A DNA stretch of 64,000 bases from Roseomonas indoligenes (lineage in GTDB: Bacteria > Pseudomonadota > Alphaproteobacteria > Acetobacterales > Acetobacteraceae). Made by a program: the position numbers and the translations under genes. The stretch lies in NCBI RefSeq assembly GCF_017813365.1, contig NZ_JAGIZA010000013.1, positions 117,353 to 181,352 of the forward strand. The letters are read 5' to 3'. The notes below the pieces were generated by a model. That model was given only the letters and a program-made list of their open reading frames with translations, was not told the DNA's origin and made no database searches. This document shows positions 1 to 9,019 of the stretch, one piece after another; within the stretch, counting starts at the first letter, position 1, and the number at the start of each line of letters is the position of its first letter.

Positions 1-150
1 GCCGGGCAATAGCAGACCATCAGGTGACTCCGATCGAGAACGGGGGCTATTGCCCTGGCGAAGGATCCCTCCTCTTCTTCCCGGGACAGGCCGACAGCCT
101 GAGACAAGGCCGTGCGGCGAGGAAGCCCACCAAGCAGGACGGATACGCCC

Positions 151-1197
151 ATGACCCCCATTCGCGACGAAGCGCTGCGCGACTTCGTGGCCGCTCTCTA
201 TGCCGCGGCCGGGCTGCCCGATGAGGACGCGGCCCTGGTGGCCGAGACGCTGGTGCGGGCGGATATGTGGGGGCATTCCTCCCACGGGGTGATGCGGGCC
301 CCCTGGTACATCGCCCGGGTCCGGGCGGGCACAATGAAGCCCGTGACCGATCCGGCTGTGATCGTCGATGCGGGCGCCATCTCCGTCATCGACGGACGGG
401 ACGGCGTGGGGCAGGTGATCACCCGCCGCGCCATGCAGGACGCGATCGACCGGGCCAGGCGCCACGGCGTCGGCATCGTCTCCGTTCGGGATTCCAACCA
501 TCATGGCGCCTTGGGCTGGTTCACCCGGATGGCCGCGGCGCAGGGCTGCATCGGGGTGCTGACCACCAATGGCAGCCCTGCCATGGCGCCCTGGGGCGGG
601 CGGAAGAAGCGGCTGGGGAACAATCCCTGGTCCATCGCGGCACCGGCCGGGCGGCACGCGCCGATGATGCTGGACATCGCCAATACGGTGGTGGCGCGGG
701 GCAAGATCTTCCTCGCCCGCCAGAAGGGTATCCCCATCCCCGAGAGCTGGGCGATGGATGGCCAGGGGCGGCGCACCACCGATCCGATGGCGGCGCTGGG
801 CGGAGTGATCCTGCCGATGGCCGAGCACAAGGGATATGCCATCACGGTGATGATGGACGTGCTGTCCGGCGTGCTCTCCGGCAGCGGCATCATGACGGAG
901 GTGAACGGGCCGTACCAGGCGGAGAAGCGCAGCCGCTGCGGCCACATGGTGATGGCGCTGAACATCGAGGCCTTCGGCCCGGTGGACCGCTTCCAGGCGC
1001 GGATGGAGGAGATGATCGCGGGCATCAAGAGCACGCCGCTCGCCGAAGGGTTCGAGGAGGTGTTCTACCCCGGCGAGATCGAGGCCAGGAACGAGGAGCG
1101 GCATGAGAAGGACGGGCTGGTGCTGCCGGAGCAGACCCGGGCCGACCTGCTGCAGGTGGCGCAGGACTACGGGGTGACAGCGCCGCAGGGGTGGTGA
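151..1197 (+). CDS. Ldh family oxidoreductase (malate/L-lactate dehydrogenase type 2)
   Basis: The protein (348 aa) belongs to the NAD(P)-dependent Ldh2/MDH2 family, which reduces or oxidises 2-oxo/2-hydroxy acids and some cyclic imines and is unrelated to Rossmann lactate dehydrogenases. Seen: an N-terminal helical segment followed by GHSSHG, the family's active-site motif SNHHG near residue 118, TTNGSPAMAPWGG, LGNNP and the C-terminal region GEIEARNEER. The length is usual for the family. ATG at 151 is preferred over upstream starts because conserved sequence begins directly there. A Bug receptor follows 47 bp downstream in the same direction, so the pair may import and oxidise a hydroxy acid. 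The exact substrate cannot be read from the sequence. Confidence 0.9.
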   Translation: MTPIRDEALRDFVAALYAAAGLPDEDAALVAETLVRADMWGHSSHGVMRAPWYIARVRAGTMKPVTDPAVIVDAGAISVIDGRDGVGQVITRRAMQDAIDRARRHGVGIVSVRDSNHHGALGWFTRMAAAQGCIGVLTTNGSPAMAPWGGRKKRLGNNPWSIAAPAGRHAPMMLDIANTVVARGKIFLARQKGIPIPESWAMDGQGRRTTDPMAALGGVILPMAEHKGYAITVMMDVLSGVLSGSGIMTEVNGPYQAEKRSRCGHMVMALNIEAFGPVDRFQARMEEMIAGIKSTPLAEGFEEVFYPGEIEARNEERHEKDGLVLPEQTRADLLQVAQDYGVTAPQGW

Positions 1198-1244
1198 GGC
1201 TGTTGTAACCCCGCCGGAACGGGAACAAGCAAGGGAGGACGCGT

Positions 1245-2273
1245 ATGATCGAGACCGCAAGGGAAGCGGCGGCGACTGGAACAGCCGGGCGGGTGGGGCG
1301 GCGCACGACACTTGGCTTGCCACTGCTTCTGGCCGCGGCGGTGACACCCGGCGCAGCCCGGGCGCAGAGCAGCGCACGGCCCATCACGCTGATCGTCCCC
1401 TATGCCCCGGGCGGCGCCTCGGACCCCGTGGCGCGAGACTTCGCGACCTTGTTCGGGCAGGAGCTGGGCGGCCAGACCATCGTCATCGAGAATCGCGGCG
1501 GGGCGGCGGGACACGTTGGCGCCGTCGCGGCGGCCCAGGCGCGACCTGACGGTCAGACCCTGCTTTTCGCGGTCAATACCCAGCTTGTGGTGAACCCGCA
1601 CCTCCAGCGGGGCGACCGGATCGACCTGGCGGCTGCACTGACCCCGATCGCCCAGCTCGCCACCTACCAGTACGTGATGGTGGTGCCGCCGGAATTGGGT
1701 GTGACCGATCTGGCCCAGTTCGTGGCGTTTGCAAAGTCCCGCCCACCGGGAAGCCTGACCTATGCGTCGAGCGGGATCGGCAGCAACAACCACCTCGCCG
1801 CCCTCCTCCTCTCGGAGGCGATCGGGGTCCGGATGGAGCACGCCCCGTATCGCGGCACCGGGCCAAGCCTGATGGACACGATGGCCGGGCGGGTGGAGTT
1901 GAATGCCAGTTCCGTCACGCCGGCTTTGCCGTTGATCCGGGAGGGTCGACTGCGGGCACTGGCCGTGACGGGCGCGAAGCGCCTCTCCCAGTTGCCGGAC
2001 GTGCCAACCCTGCGCGAGGCTGGCTATCCCGGAATCACGATCGACGCCTGGAACGGTCTCTTCGCCCCGACCGGCACCCCGTCGGAGCTACTGGACCGCT
2101 ACGAGGCGGCCGCCAAGCGCGCCATGCTCCAGCCGCGCTTCGTCGAGCGGATGCGGACGGAGGGCATGGAGGTGGTCGGTGAGACGCCGCGTGCCGCCTT
2201 CGCCGCCGAGATCCGGGAGGAGAGCGCCTTCTGGAAGCGCAAGGTGCAGGAGCTGAATATCACCCTAGATTAA
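1245..2273 (+). CDS. Bug/TctC family solute-binding protein
   Basis: This 342-aa periplasmic receptor belongs to the Bug (tripartite tricarboxylate transporter receptor) family, which binds carboxylates and related small acids. Seen: an N-terminal RR followed by a hydrophobic stretch ending in ARAQ (signal peptide, possibly Tat), then the family hallmarks ITLIVPYAPGG, VIENRGGAAG and VPTLREAGYPG. A strong GGGAGGA ribosome site precedes the ATG at 1245. No TctA or TctB membrane subunit is nearby, which is common in Bug-expanded genomes. It lies just downstream of the Ldh2 gene and may be co-transcribed with it. The ligand is unknown. Confidence 0.92.
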   Translation: MIETAREAAATGTAGRVGRRTTLGLPLLLAAAVTPGAARAQSSARPITLIVPYAPGGASDPVARDFATLFGQELGGQTIVIENRGGAAGHVGAVAAAQARPDGQTLLFAVNTQLVVNPHLQRGDRIDLAAALTPIAQLATYQYVMVVPPELGVTDLAQFVAFAKSRPPGSLTYASSGIGSNNHLAALLLSEAIGVRMEHAPYRGTGPSLMDTMAGRVELNASSVTPALPLIREGRLRALAVTGAKRLSQLPDVPTLREAGYPGITIDAWNGLFAPTGTPSELLDRYEAAAKRAMLQPRFVERMRTEGMEVVGETPRAAFAAEIREESAFWKRKVQELNITLD

Positions 2274-2274
2274 G

Positions 2275-2298
2275 GCCGGGGGTTCGCACCCGTCCGGC
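2275..2298 (+). terminator. Possible hairpin after the Bug gene
   Basis: GCCGG (2275-2279) pairs with CCGGC (2294-2298), and an inner GGG/CCC extends the stem. It starts one base after the stop codon. There is no U-tract, so it may be an attenuator or chance pairing in GC-rich DNA. Confidence 0.3.
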
Positions 2299-3025
2299 AT
2301 CGCCTCAGGACGATGATTGTTCTGCAGCCCATCGCCCCGCATGAGACCGCCGCCCGGCACTGGCACCTCGGCTCGCCGGGCGGGCTTGCACCCTGCGGCG
2401 GTCACCGCAACGCCGATCCCGATGAGTAGCAGAGCGAGGTCGGCCGCTTGGGTCCGAGCCGCCCCAAAAACCCGCGCCACGGTCGTATCGGCCCAGACCC
2501 TGGCGCCCCGCGCTGCCGGTTCGCATCTCTCCATCAGCGCCCGAGCCATCCCGCGTTGGTCGTGATGCCCCTCTTCCCGAGTGCGTCCATCTCCATGGCG
2601 AGCCGATGACGACGTACAAACCCAGCGCGGCCACGGCATAGACCCAGAGCGCCTCCGATCCCCAGCAACTAACTGCACTCCTGCGTCGAGGATGCGCCGG
2701 GCCGGAGAACGGGAATGCTGCCCGCTCGCGCAACTACCGGGCCGATGGGTATCGCCTGATAATTCGGTTCGCACCGAGCATGGGTAGGTTGTCCACGTCG
2801 CCTGAGGGTTGGGGTCAGCTCGAGCATGCCGGACGTTTCCGCCAACCATCGGCACGACCGATGGCATGGGCTTCGGACCCAGCGGGCGATCTGGCGCTCC
2901 GCCCTTCGTTCCAGCCGGGCTGGATCGGTCGGGGACCTCGGCGGTGCTCCTCGCCCGTGCCCTCCAGCAATTCCTTCAGCCACGCCCTGACAAGCCCGGC
3001 CGCTCAAGGCCAAGGAGCATCCATC
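2299..3025. other. Gene-poor stretch, possible degraded minus-strand ORF
   Basis: No convincing intact gene. On the minus strand, 2265-2549 could encode a 94-aa protein beginning MARALMERCEP with one hydrophobic segment (LALLLIGIGVAVTAAG). It overlaps the end of the upstream Bug gene. A neighbouring minus-strand frame upstream holds another hydrophobic piece (ALWVYAVAALGLYVVIG), so this could be the remnant of a small frameshifted membrane protein. It may equally be chance. Confidence 0.3.
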
Positions 3026-3886
3026 ATGTCCGATAGCCACCCGACCCCGCCCTTGCCCGAGCAGCAGCAGCCCATCCCCGGAACCACCGAGGCGATGAGC
3101 CCGCGCCCAGACCACGGCGAGAGCAGCTACCGTGGATCAGGCCGCCTCGCGGGCAAGGCGGCCCTGATAACCGGTGCGGACAGCGGGACTGGCCGTGCCG
3201 TCGCGATCGCCTTCGCGCGCGAGGGAGCAGATGTCCTGATCGCCTATCTGAACGAGGATGAGGACGCGCGGGAAACCGCCCGTTGGGTGGAGGAAGCCGG
3301 CCGCAAGGCGGTGCTGGTTCCCGGCGATATCTCCGAGCGCGCGCATTGCGAGGCGATCGTCGCGAAGGCGGTAGAGGCGTTCGGGCGCATCGACGTGCTG
3401 GTGAACAACGCCGCGCACCAGAGGACCTTCGAGTCCATCGAGGAGATCCCGGACGAGGAGTGGGACCTCACTTTCAAGACGAACATCTACGCGATGTTCC
3501 GCATCACCAAGGCCGCGGTGAAGCATATGAAGCCCGGCAGCTCCATCATCAACACCACCTCGATCAACGAGGACAAGCCCACGCCGCAGTTGCTGGCCTA
3601 TGCGACCACCAAGGGCGCCATCGCCAACTTCACCGCCGGCCTGGCCCAGCTTCTCGCGGAAAAGGGCATCCGCGCCAACAGCGTCGCGCCGGGCCCAATC
3701 TGGACACCCCTGATCCCCTCCACCATGCCGGCGGAGAAGGTGAAGAGCTTTGGTCAGCAGACCCCGATGAAGCGCCCCGGCCAGCCCGCTGAACTCGCCC
3801 CCGTTTACGTGCTGCTGGCCTCGGACGAGGCAAGCTACGTCTCCGGTGCCATGATCCCCGTCACGGGTGGGCAGCCGGTTCTGTAG
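3026..3886 (+). CDS. SDR family oxidoreductase, general-stress YghA/GsiB-like type
   Basis: A 286-aa short-chain dehydrogenase. Seen: a roughly 40-residue N-terminal extension rich in Pro and Gln (LPEQQQPIPG) that is typical of the YghA/general-stress-protein-39 subgroup, the cofactor motif TGADSGTGRA, NNAAH, and the catalytic Tyr-Lys in YATTKGA followed by NSVAPGPIWTPL. ATG at 3026 is chosen because AAGGAGC sits about 8 nt upstream and the protein then has the subgroup length; an upstream frame extension has no family sequence. The family uses NAD(P)H to reduce aldehydes or ketones and is often stress-induced. The gene appears monocistronic. Confidence 0.9.
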   Translation: MSDSHPTPPLPEQQQPIPGTTEAMSPRPDHGESSYRGSGRLAGKAALITGADSGTGRAVAIAFAREGADVLIAYLNEDEDARETARWVEEAGRKAVLVPGDISERAHCEAIVAKAVEAFGRIDVLVNNAAHQRTFESIEEIPDEEWDLTFKTNIYAMFRITKAAVKHMKPGSSIINTTSINEDKPTPQLLAYATTKGAIANFTAGLAQLLAEKGIRANSVAPGPIWTPLIPSTMPAEKVKSFGQQTPMKRPGQPAELAPVYVLLASDEASYVSGAMIPVTGGQPVL

Positions 3887-4311
3887 GCGCGCATCGGATC
3901 CTACCACGCGGGGATCGGGTGTCTTGAGGGAGGCTTCCTGGGCCCGGTCCGTGCTGCGGGGCAGTGCCGATGCTGGACCAGGAGCAGCAGGAAGGCGGGG
4001 TCAGCGCCGCATCGACACTGTGGCGCGGCCCAGCCACCTGAGGCGAAGAAAACGTGTGACCGAAGCCTGCATCGACCTGGCTGCCGCGACCAAGCCGGCC
4101 AGAGAGGTACGAGGGCCATGGCGGCGCGAGCCGGACCACTCGCCTGACCTATTTGACTTGCTGGACGCGTGCTGGATGCGAACACTCCATCGGCACCCTT
4201 TGTCGCGACGGAGAGACCGCTGCGGCCAGTTGAGGCTCCCGCGTATCCCAGGTCAATGACGTGGTCAGCTGGCCTGGCTAGCTGTTGCGTTTCCTTGAAA
4301 CGAGGCCTGCC
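3887..4311. other. Intergenic, nothing recognised
   Basis: About 425 bp between the SDR gene and the next small ORF. No gene, RNA gene or clear terminator was recognised. Confidence 0.5.
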
Positions 4312-4536
4312 ATGGATATGAAGAAAGAGGATCTGGTCCAGGTTACTCATATCGAGGTTCTGACCTGCTCGACCCGCGGCGAAGGCAATGTCGCGGAGTG
4401 CCGGACAACAGTGAACGTAGGGTATGAGACAGAGCGAGGCCCGGGCACTGTACGGCTCACGGACGAGCGGAGCCGGGCACTCGGAATCTTCGACGCCCAA
4501 CGTCACCGCCGCTGGATCCCCACTCCCACTCCCTGA
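4312..4536 (+). CDS. Small hypothetical protein
   Basis: A 74-aa predicted soluble protein that I do not recognise. It starts MDMKKEDLVQ and contains a plausible beta-rich stretch (VTHIEVLTCSTRGEG, TTVNVGYETERGPG) and a basic tail. The ATG at 4312 is preferred over a TTG at 4285 because the sequence becomes protein-like there; no strong ribosome site is visible. It faces the next operon convergently. Function unknown. Confidence 0.5.
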   Translation: MDMKKEDLVQVTHIEVLTCSTRGEGNVAECRTTVNVGYETERGPGTVRLTDERSRALGIFDAQRHRRWIPTPTP

Positions 4537-4586
4537 TCGCCGCAGCCGCAGCCGCAGCAAGGGTCAAGAGCGGGTGATCGAGGGGG

Positions 4587-5228
4587 TCAGGTATCGCTGA
4601 ACGAGGTCAGTTGAGCTACCCCGTGCGGCACCCAGGCGCCATCCTCTCTCGCGAAGAGCGTGCCCAGCACGGGCGTTGGCTTCGTGGCCACGGCCTGGAC
4701 CACCCGCTCGATCAGAGCCTGCACCGAGAGGCAGCGGTCCGCCAGGTCGCCCAACTCATCGGGGCGGGACGGCACCTCGGCCCGGCTGAGGCCGATCCTG
4801 GATGGCTTCAGCTTCGTCACTATGAATACCGGCAGCCCGCTCCCATGCGCGCCGCACCAGCTCACCTCCCACGTGCCGTGCAGCAGGTTGTTGCGGGCCT
4901 GCTGCACGACCTCAAACTCGCTCGCGACCTGGTTCATGATGGAGAGGATGTCCGGCCCCATCGTGGCGGGGAATTCGTAATCCTCGTCCGTGACGATCTG
5001 CCCCACCACGGCCCGGAACACCTGGAAAAGGGGCGCGGCCGTCATGACGCTGCTGTGAAAGGCGATGTTGACGAGCTTCTCGTGGCGATGGCTCGCGGCG
5101 AGCATCCCGACCGTCGCCGTGCGTATGAGGTTGACCGTCTCCTCGAACACGGTGACGAAGCGGCCGAGCGCGGCATACTGCTCGGCCATCTCGGGGCTGC
5201 ATGGCTGCTCGGTCGTGGCCTCGTTCAT
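4587..5228 (-). CDS. Hypothetical protein with HEPN-like RX4H motif
   Basis: A 213-aa protein, predicted mostly alpha-helical, last gene of a minus-strand operon. Its ATG overlaps the stop of the GH3 gene (ATGA), so translation is probably coupled. Seen: long helices around residues 15-110, then ARNNLLHGTW with Arg112 and His117. This spacing is the R-x4-H signature of HEPN-superfamily proteins, many of which are RNases or toxin/defence components. The rest of the fold cannot be confirmed by eye, and RN..H also occurs in HEPN relatives without nuclease activity. Its role beside an acylase and an adenylating enzyme is unknown. Confidence 0.75.
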   Translation of the reverse strand: MNEATTEQPCSPEMAEQYAALGRFVTVFEETVNLIRTATVGMLAASHRHEKLVNIAFHSSVMTAAPLFQVFRAVVGQIVTDEDYEFPATMGPDILSIMNQVASEFEVVQQARNNLLHGTWEVSWCGAHGSGLPVFIVTKLKPSRIGLSRAEVPSRPDELGDLADRCLSVQALIERVVQAVATKPTPVLGTLFAREDGAWVPHGVAQLTSFSDT

Positions 5229-6787
5229 TCTTCCTCCTGTGACGCGGCGTGGCTACCGGGTGAAAACGGCATGCTGGAATGCTTCTGGTGCCAGACCAGC
5301 AGTTCCTCGAGCGGCCGGTCGTCCTGCACGATGCGCGGCACCTTGTTCTGTCCGCCAAGCTTGCCGCGCCGGCGCATCCAGGCCGCGAAGGCGCCCGGTG
5401 GAAGGAAGGTGATGCTCGGCGGCGCCAGGCGGCCATATTGCCTGTCATCGCCGAAATTCGCGTTGCTGTGCCGCAGCGCCGCATCGAGCGACGCGGCGAA
5501 GCGCGCCGCATCGGCAGGGCCGGCGGCTTCGGCTGCCAGCCAGTGCGCGGGCGCGCGACCCTCGCGCGGGAATAGCGGGCCAAACATGAATTCGCCGACT
5601 TCGATTCCCACCGCGGCGGCTGCGGCCAGCACGCCCTCCTCGATCTGCTCGCCCGTCAGATGCTCCCCGAAGGCGTTCAGGAAGTAGGAGGTACGGCCGG
5701 TGACCAGCAGCCTCGGCGGCGCGCGGTCCACCAGCCGCACCGTATCGCCCAGCACGTAGGACCAGAGCCCGGCATTGGTGGTGAGGATGAGGGCGTAGTC
5801 CTGCCCCGGCTCCGCATTGCCGATCCAGTGGCGGGTGGGGTTGGGGCTGTCGACCTCGCCGATAGGGACGAACTCGAAGAAGATGCCGTTGTCCAGGAGC
5901 ATCCGCATTCCCTGGCCGGGCAGCCGGTCCGCGACGGCGACGAAGCCCTCGCTTGCCGGATAGACCTCGCGCAGTTCGGCACGGCTCCCGGCGAGCAGCC
6001 GCTCGAACCCCGGGCGGAAGGGGTCGAAGCGCACACCGCCATGGACGAGCATTCCGAGGTTCGGAAAAAGGTCCGCAAGCCGCCGCTCCCCGCCGCCAGC
6101 GCGCTCGAGCAGGCGCTCGAAAAGGACAAGGAGCCAGGTCGGCGTTCCCCCGATCACGCGCAGGTCCTCGCGCAGCGCCGCCTCGGCCAGGCGCTCCACC
6201 TTGCGGTCCCAGTCCGGGATCAGCGCGATCTCCGCGGGCGGGAAGAGGCGGGAACGCGCCCACCACGGCACCTCGCGCTGGGCGATGCCCGAGAGGTCGC
6301 CGGCCTCCACGCCGGGGGCCAGCCGCATCAGGTCCGTGCTCCCGCCCAGCATCAGGCTCTTGCCGCCGAAGACGCGGCTCTCCGGCCGGTTCTCAAGGTG
6401 GTGTGTCAGCAGGTCCAGCGTGGCGCGGCGGTTGGACCGCGCCATGGCCCGCGTGACCGGGATGTGCTTCGTCCGCGCCCCGCTCGTGCCGGAGCTGAGC
6501 GCGTAGTAGGGGATGGTGCCCGGCCAGATCCGGTTCCGCACCACGGGAAAGGCGGGCTCGATCCAGTCCCGCCAGAAATCATCGAAGCGCCGCAGCGGAA
6601 CTGCGGCCTGGTAATCCCGCACGCTGTGGATGGAGCGGAAGCCGTGCGCGCGGCCGAATTCCGTGCCCGCCGCCCTCCGGAGAAGCCGCCCGAGCGTTCG
6701 CTCCTGGGCGCGGACGGGGTCCAGCCGCCGCAGCCGCTCCAGGCGCTGCGCGGCGTAGAGGCGCAGCAGGGGTGTGGCGTCGATCAT
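5225..6787 (-). CDS. GH3 auxin-responsive promoter family protein (acyl-adenylating enzyme)
   Basis: A 520-aa member of the GH3 branch of the ANL adenylating superfamily. Plant GH3 enzymes join acyl acids to amino acids through acyl-AMP; bacterial members are mostly uncharacterised. Seen: the ATP-binding motif YYALSSGTSGARTKHIPVT near residues 95-113, VYPASEGF, TTNAGLWSYVLGDTVR and a C-terminal domain ending with QNKVPR. The ATG at 6787 overlaps the stop of the upstream penicillin-acylase-family gene (ATGA), and its own stop overlaps the next start, so three genes are coupled. The context suggests amide bond making and breaking on related substrates, which is inference. Confidence 0.88.
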   Translation of the reverse strand: MIDATPLLRLYAAQRLERLRRLDPVRAQERTLGRLLRRAAGTEFGRAHGFRSIHSVRDYQAAVPLRRFDDFWRDWIEPAFPVVRNRIWPGTIPYYALSSGTSGARTKHIPVTRAMARSNRRATLDLLTHHLENRPESRVFGGKSLMLGGSTDLMRLAPGVEAGDLSGIAQREVPWWARSRLFPPAEIALIPDWDRKVERLAEAALREDLRVIGGTPTWLLVLFERLLERAGGGERRLADLFPNLGMLVHGGVRFDPFRPGFERLLAGSRAELREVYPASEGFVAVADRLPGQGMRMLLDNGIFFEFVPIGEVDSPNPTRHWIGNAEPGQDYALILTTNAGLWSYVLGDTVRLVDRAPPRLLVTGRTSYFLNAFGEHLTGEQIEEGVLAAAAAVGIEVGEFMFGPLFPREGRAPAHWLAAEAAGPADAARFAASLDAALRHSNANFGDDRQYGRLAPPSITFLPPGAFAAWMRRRGKLGGQNKVPRIVQDDRPLEELLVWHQKHSSMPFSPGSHAASQEEE

Positions 6788-9000
6788 CGCGGCCTCAGCG
6801 TCGTGCGGTGGCGGAAGACGCGCGCGGCCCCGGCCTCCGAGAGCGGCACCTCGACCCCCTCCCCCCGTTCCCACAGGGCGATCTGGTCCAGCGCGGTGTC
6901 GCTTCCCCACCAGCCATCCTGCCCGCCGAGCAGCGTCAGGCGATTGGCATCGGGATTAGCGAGGTCGAAGGCATAGCGCGCCATGGAGCCGTAGGCGGCC
7001 GCGTGCCGGCCCGTGACGGGCCCGTGCGCAGTCTTCATCACGCTGTCCGTCGTGCCGGCGGCGGGCAGGTCGGCCGCGCGGAACCGCCGCCCCAGCAGGG
7101 GCAGGGCGCCGAAGGGGTGCTGCAGCCGCAGCCGGTGCAGGGCGCCCCAGCGGCCATGGGCGCGGAACGGTCCGGCCGCGCGCCGCAGCGCCCGCTGAAG
7201 GGCCTGCGCGAAGGTCTCGGGTGGGCACGCCGCGAAGCTCTCCAGCAGCAGCGTCCGCCCGCTCCAGACCGCGCCATAGGCCGCGCGCCGTGCCGGCGAG
7301 TGCAGAAGCCGCACCAGCTGACCGATCACCAGCTCGAAGGCGAGCGCGCCCGCCGAGGCCGCGTCATAGGACCCGTCCCATCCGCGCATTGCCCCGAGGA
7401 GCGCCGCCTGCCGCGCCGGGCGCGGCGGCAGGGCCCCGATGCGCTCCAGCAGGAGGTCTCGCAGGGGGAGGGCACCGGTCACGAGCACGTCGGTCTGCAG
7501 CGCCACCGCGTCATCCAGTCCCAGGGCCGGGCGGCTCCGCAGCAGCCCGGCCAGCCGCTCGGCCCGGTCCGGCGGCGAGAAGAACAGGCCGATGGGGACC
7601 GGCGATGCGCGCGGCCGGTCGTTGGCGGAGACGACGAAGCCCCGGGCCGGATCCACCTCGCGCGGCAGTTCGTCCCCGCTCGCCAGCCCGTCCCAGGCCG
7701 AGAGCGCCGCGGGCGGCATGACGGGCTCGGCCAGCGCGTCCTGCGTCCGGCGGGGCAGGTGGGCCGCGGTGACCTTGGCGATCCGCCCCTCCCGCGAGGC
7801 CAGCAGGAAGTTCTGCCCGGGGATGGCCAGGCCCGCCGTCGCCTCCATCGCCTCGTCCAGGCTGCGCGCCGCGTTCAGGCGCAGAAGCGCCGTCATCTCG
7901 TCCGTTGCGTCATGGCCGACCCATCGGAAGGCGTGGGGTGGCCCTTCCATCGGCACCGCATCGCCCAGGACGGGGCCGTAGGGCGTTTCACGGAAGGTGA
8001 AGGTGACGGGCCTCGCCCCCCGCACGGCCACGGTCTCCCTGCGCGCGGAGGCAACCTCCAGCGCCCCTTCCGGCAGGGCGAAGATGTCGGTGCTCGCCGC
8101 GTGCAGGTTGGTTCCGCCCCGGGCCAGCGCCGGGGAGCGCCCGATGGCCGCCACCGGCAGCCCCGGCAGCATCAGCCCGCAGAAGTGGAGGCCCGGCGAG
8201 CGGCAGGCGACGGCGATCCAGACATTCGGCACGGTGATCGGCAGGTGCGGATCCCCCCCGAGCACCGGGGCACCGCTGCGCGATCGTGCCGGCCCCACGG
8301 CCCAGGCATTGCTGCCGGAGCGCGACATCGCAGCGAGTTGCGCCAGCGCGTCCTCCGGCTCCGCGGCCGAGGCGCCCGTGCCATGGCGCAGCAGTTCCTG
8401 CCAGCATCCCGCCCATTCCGGCCCGCGGCGCAGCCCGAGCATGCGGAACAGCAGCGGCCAGTTCACATCCGCCGAGAACAGGCGGCCCAGGCGCAGCACG
8501 TCGGCCACCGTCCAGGGCTCCGGCTCGATGGCCAGCACGCGGCATTCCAGTGGGGCGACGCGCGCACTGGCAGCGTAGTGGTTCACCCCCGCGACGAAGC
8601 CCTCGACCCAGTCGCGCGTGCCCGGCGGCAGCATCCGCTCGATCGCCGGCACGGCGCGCCCGATGTCGAGCCCGCGTACCGCGCGGTCCAGCACAATCCC
8701 CGCAGGCCCCACCATCTCCGCCGCCCGCCCCTGCGAGACGCGCCGGAGGATTTCCATCTGGGCGCGCCGGAGATGCGCGTGCACTACCCCTAGGCCGACC
8801 GCGAGGTCGCGGTCGCTCCGGGCCGCGACGAAGGGCAGCTGCCGGTCGCTCCAGCAGAGATCCACGGGCTGCCCCACGGGCGCAGCCTCCAGCGGAACCA
8901 TCGCCAGCCGCTCGTGCAACTCTAGCGGCGGCGCCCTCCCCACCCGCAGCAGCGCTCCGGCCAGGATCAGTGCGGAGCGAAGGGCCGCGACGGAGATCAT
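6784..9000 (-). CDS. Penicillin acylase family protein (N-terminal nucleophile hydrolase)
   Basis: A 738-aa precursor of the penicillin G acylase / AHL acylase Ntn-hydrolase family, which hydrolyses amide bonds of acyl compounds. Seen: a short hydrophobic N-terminus (ALRSALILAGALL), an alpha-chain region with VHAHLRRAQME, then SGSNAWAVGP. Ser230 of SNAW is the expected autocatalytic cleavage point and nucleophile of the beta chain. Later motifs include GDPHL, GHDATDEMTALLRLN, NDRP and GGQDGWWGS. Length agrees with family precursors (about 700-800 aa). ATG at 9000 lies 19 bp after the preceding hydrolase, and the gene overlaps the GH3 gene downstream by ATGA. Candidate substrates are N-acyl amines or lactones; the specific one is unknown. 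Confidence 0.9.
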   Translation of the reverse strand: MISVAALRSALILAGALLRVGRAPPLELHERLAMVPLEAAPVGQPVDLCWSDRQLPFVAARSDRDLAVGLGVVHAHLRRAQMEILRRVSQGRAAEMVGPAGIVLDRAVRGLDIGRAVPAIERMLPPGTRDWVEGFVAGVNHYAASARVAPLECRVLAIEPEPWTVADVLRLGRLFSADVNWPLLFRMLGLRRGPEWAGCWQELLRHGTGASAAEPEDALAQLAAMSRSGSNAWAVGPARSRSGAPVLGGDPHLPITVPNVWIAVACRSPGLHFCGLMLPGLPVAAIGRSPALARGGTNLHAASTDIFALPEGALEVASARRETVAVRGARPVTFTFRETPYGPVLGDAVPMEGPPHAFRWVGHDATDEMTALLRLNAARSLDEAMEATAGLAIPGQNFLLASREGRIAKVTAAHLPRRTQDALAEPVMPPAALSAWDGLASGDELPREVDPARGFVVSANDRPRASPVPIGLFFSPPDRAERLAGLLRSRPALGLDDAVALQTDVLVTGALPLRDLLLERIGALPPRPARQAALLGAMRGWDGSYDAASAGALAFELVIGQLVRLLHSPARRAAYGAVWSGRTLLLESFAACPPETFAQALQRALRRAAGPFRAHGRWGALHRLRLQHPFGALPLLGRRFRAADLPAAGTTDSVMKTAHGPVTGRHAAAYGSMARYAFDLANPDANRLTLLGGQDGWWGSDTALDQIALWERGEGVEVPLSEAGAARVFRHRTTLRPR

Positions 9001-9019
9001 CGGCCCCTCGCTGCCGGAC

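Noticed and set aside
5660..6976. Long plus-strand open frame opposite the GH3 gene
   Set aside because: It mirrors the real minus-strand genes and is rich in Arg, Gly and Pro; GH3 and acylase motifs are on the other strand.
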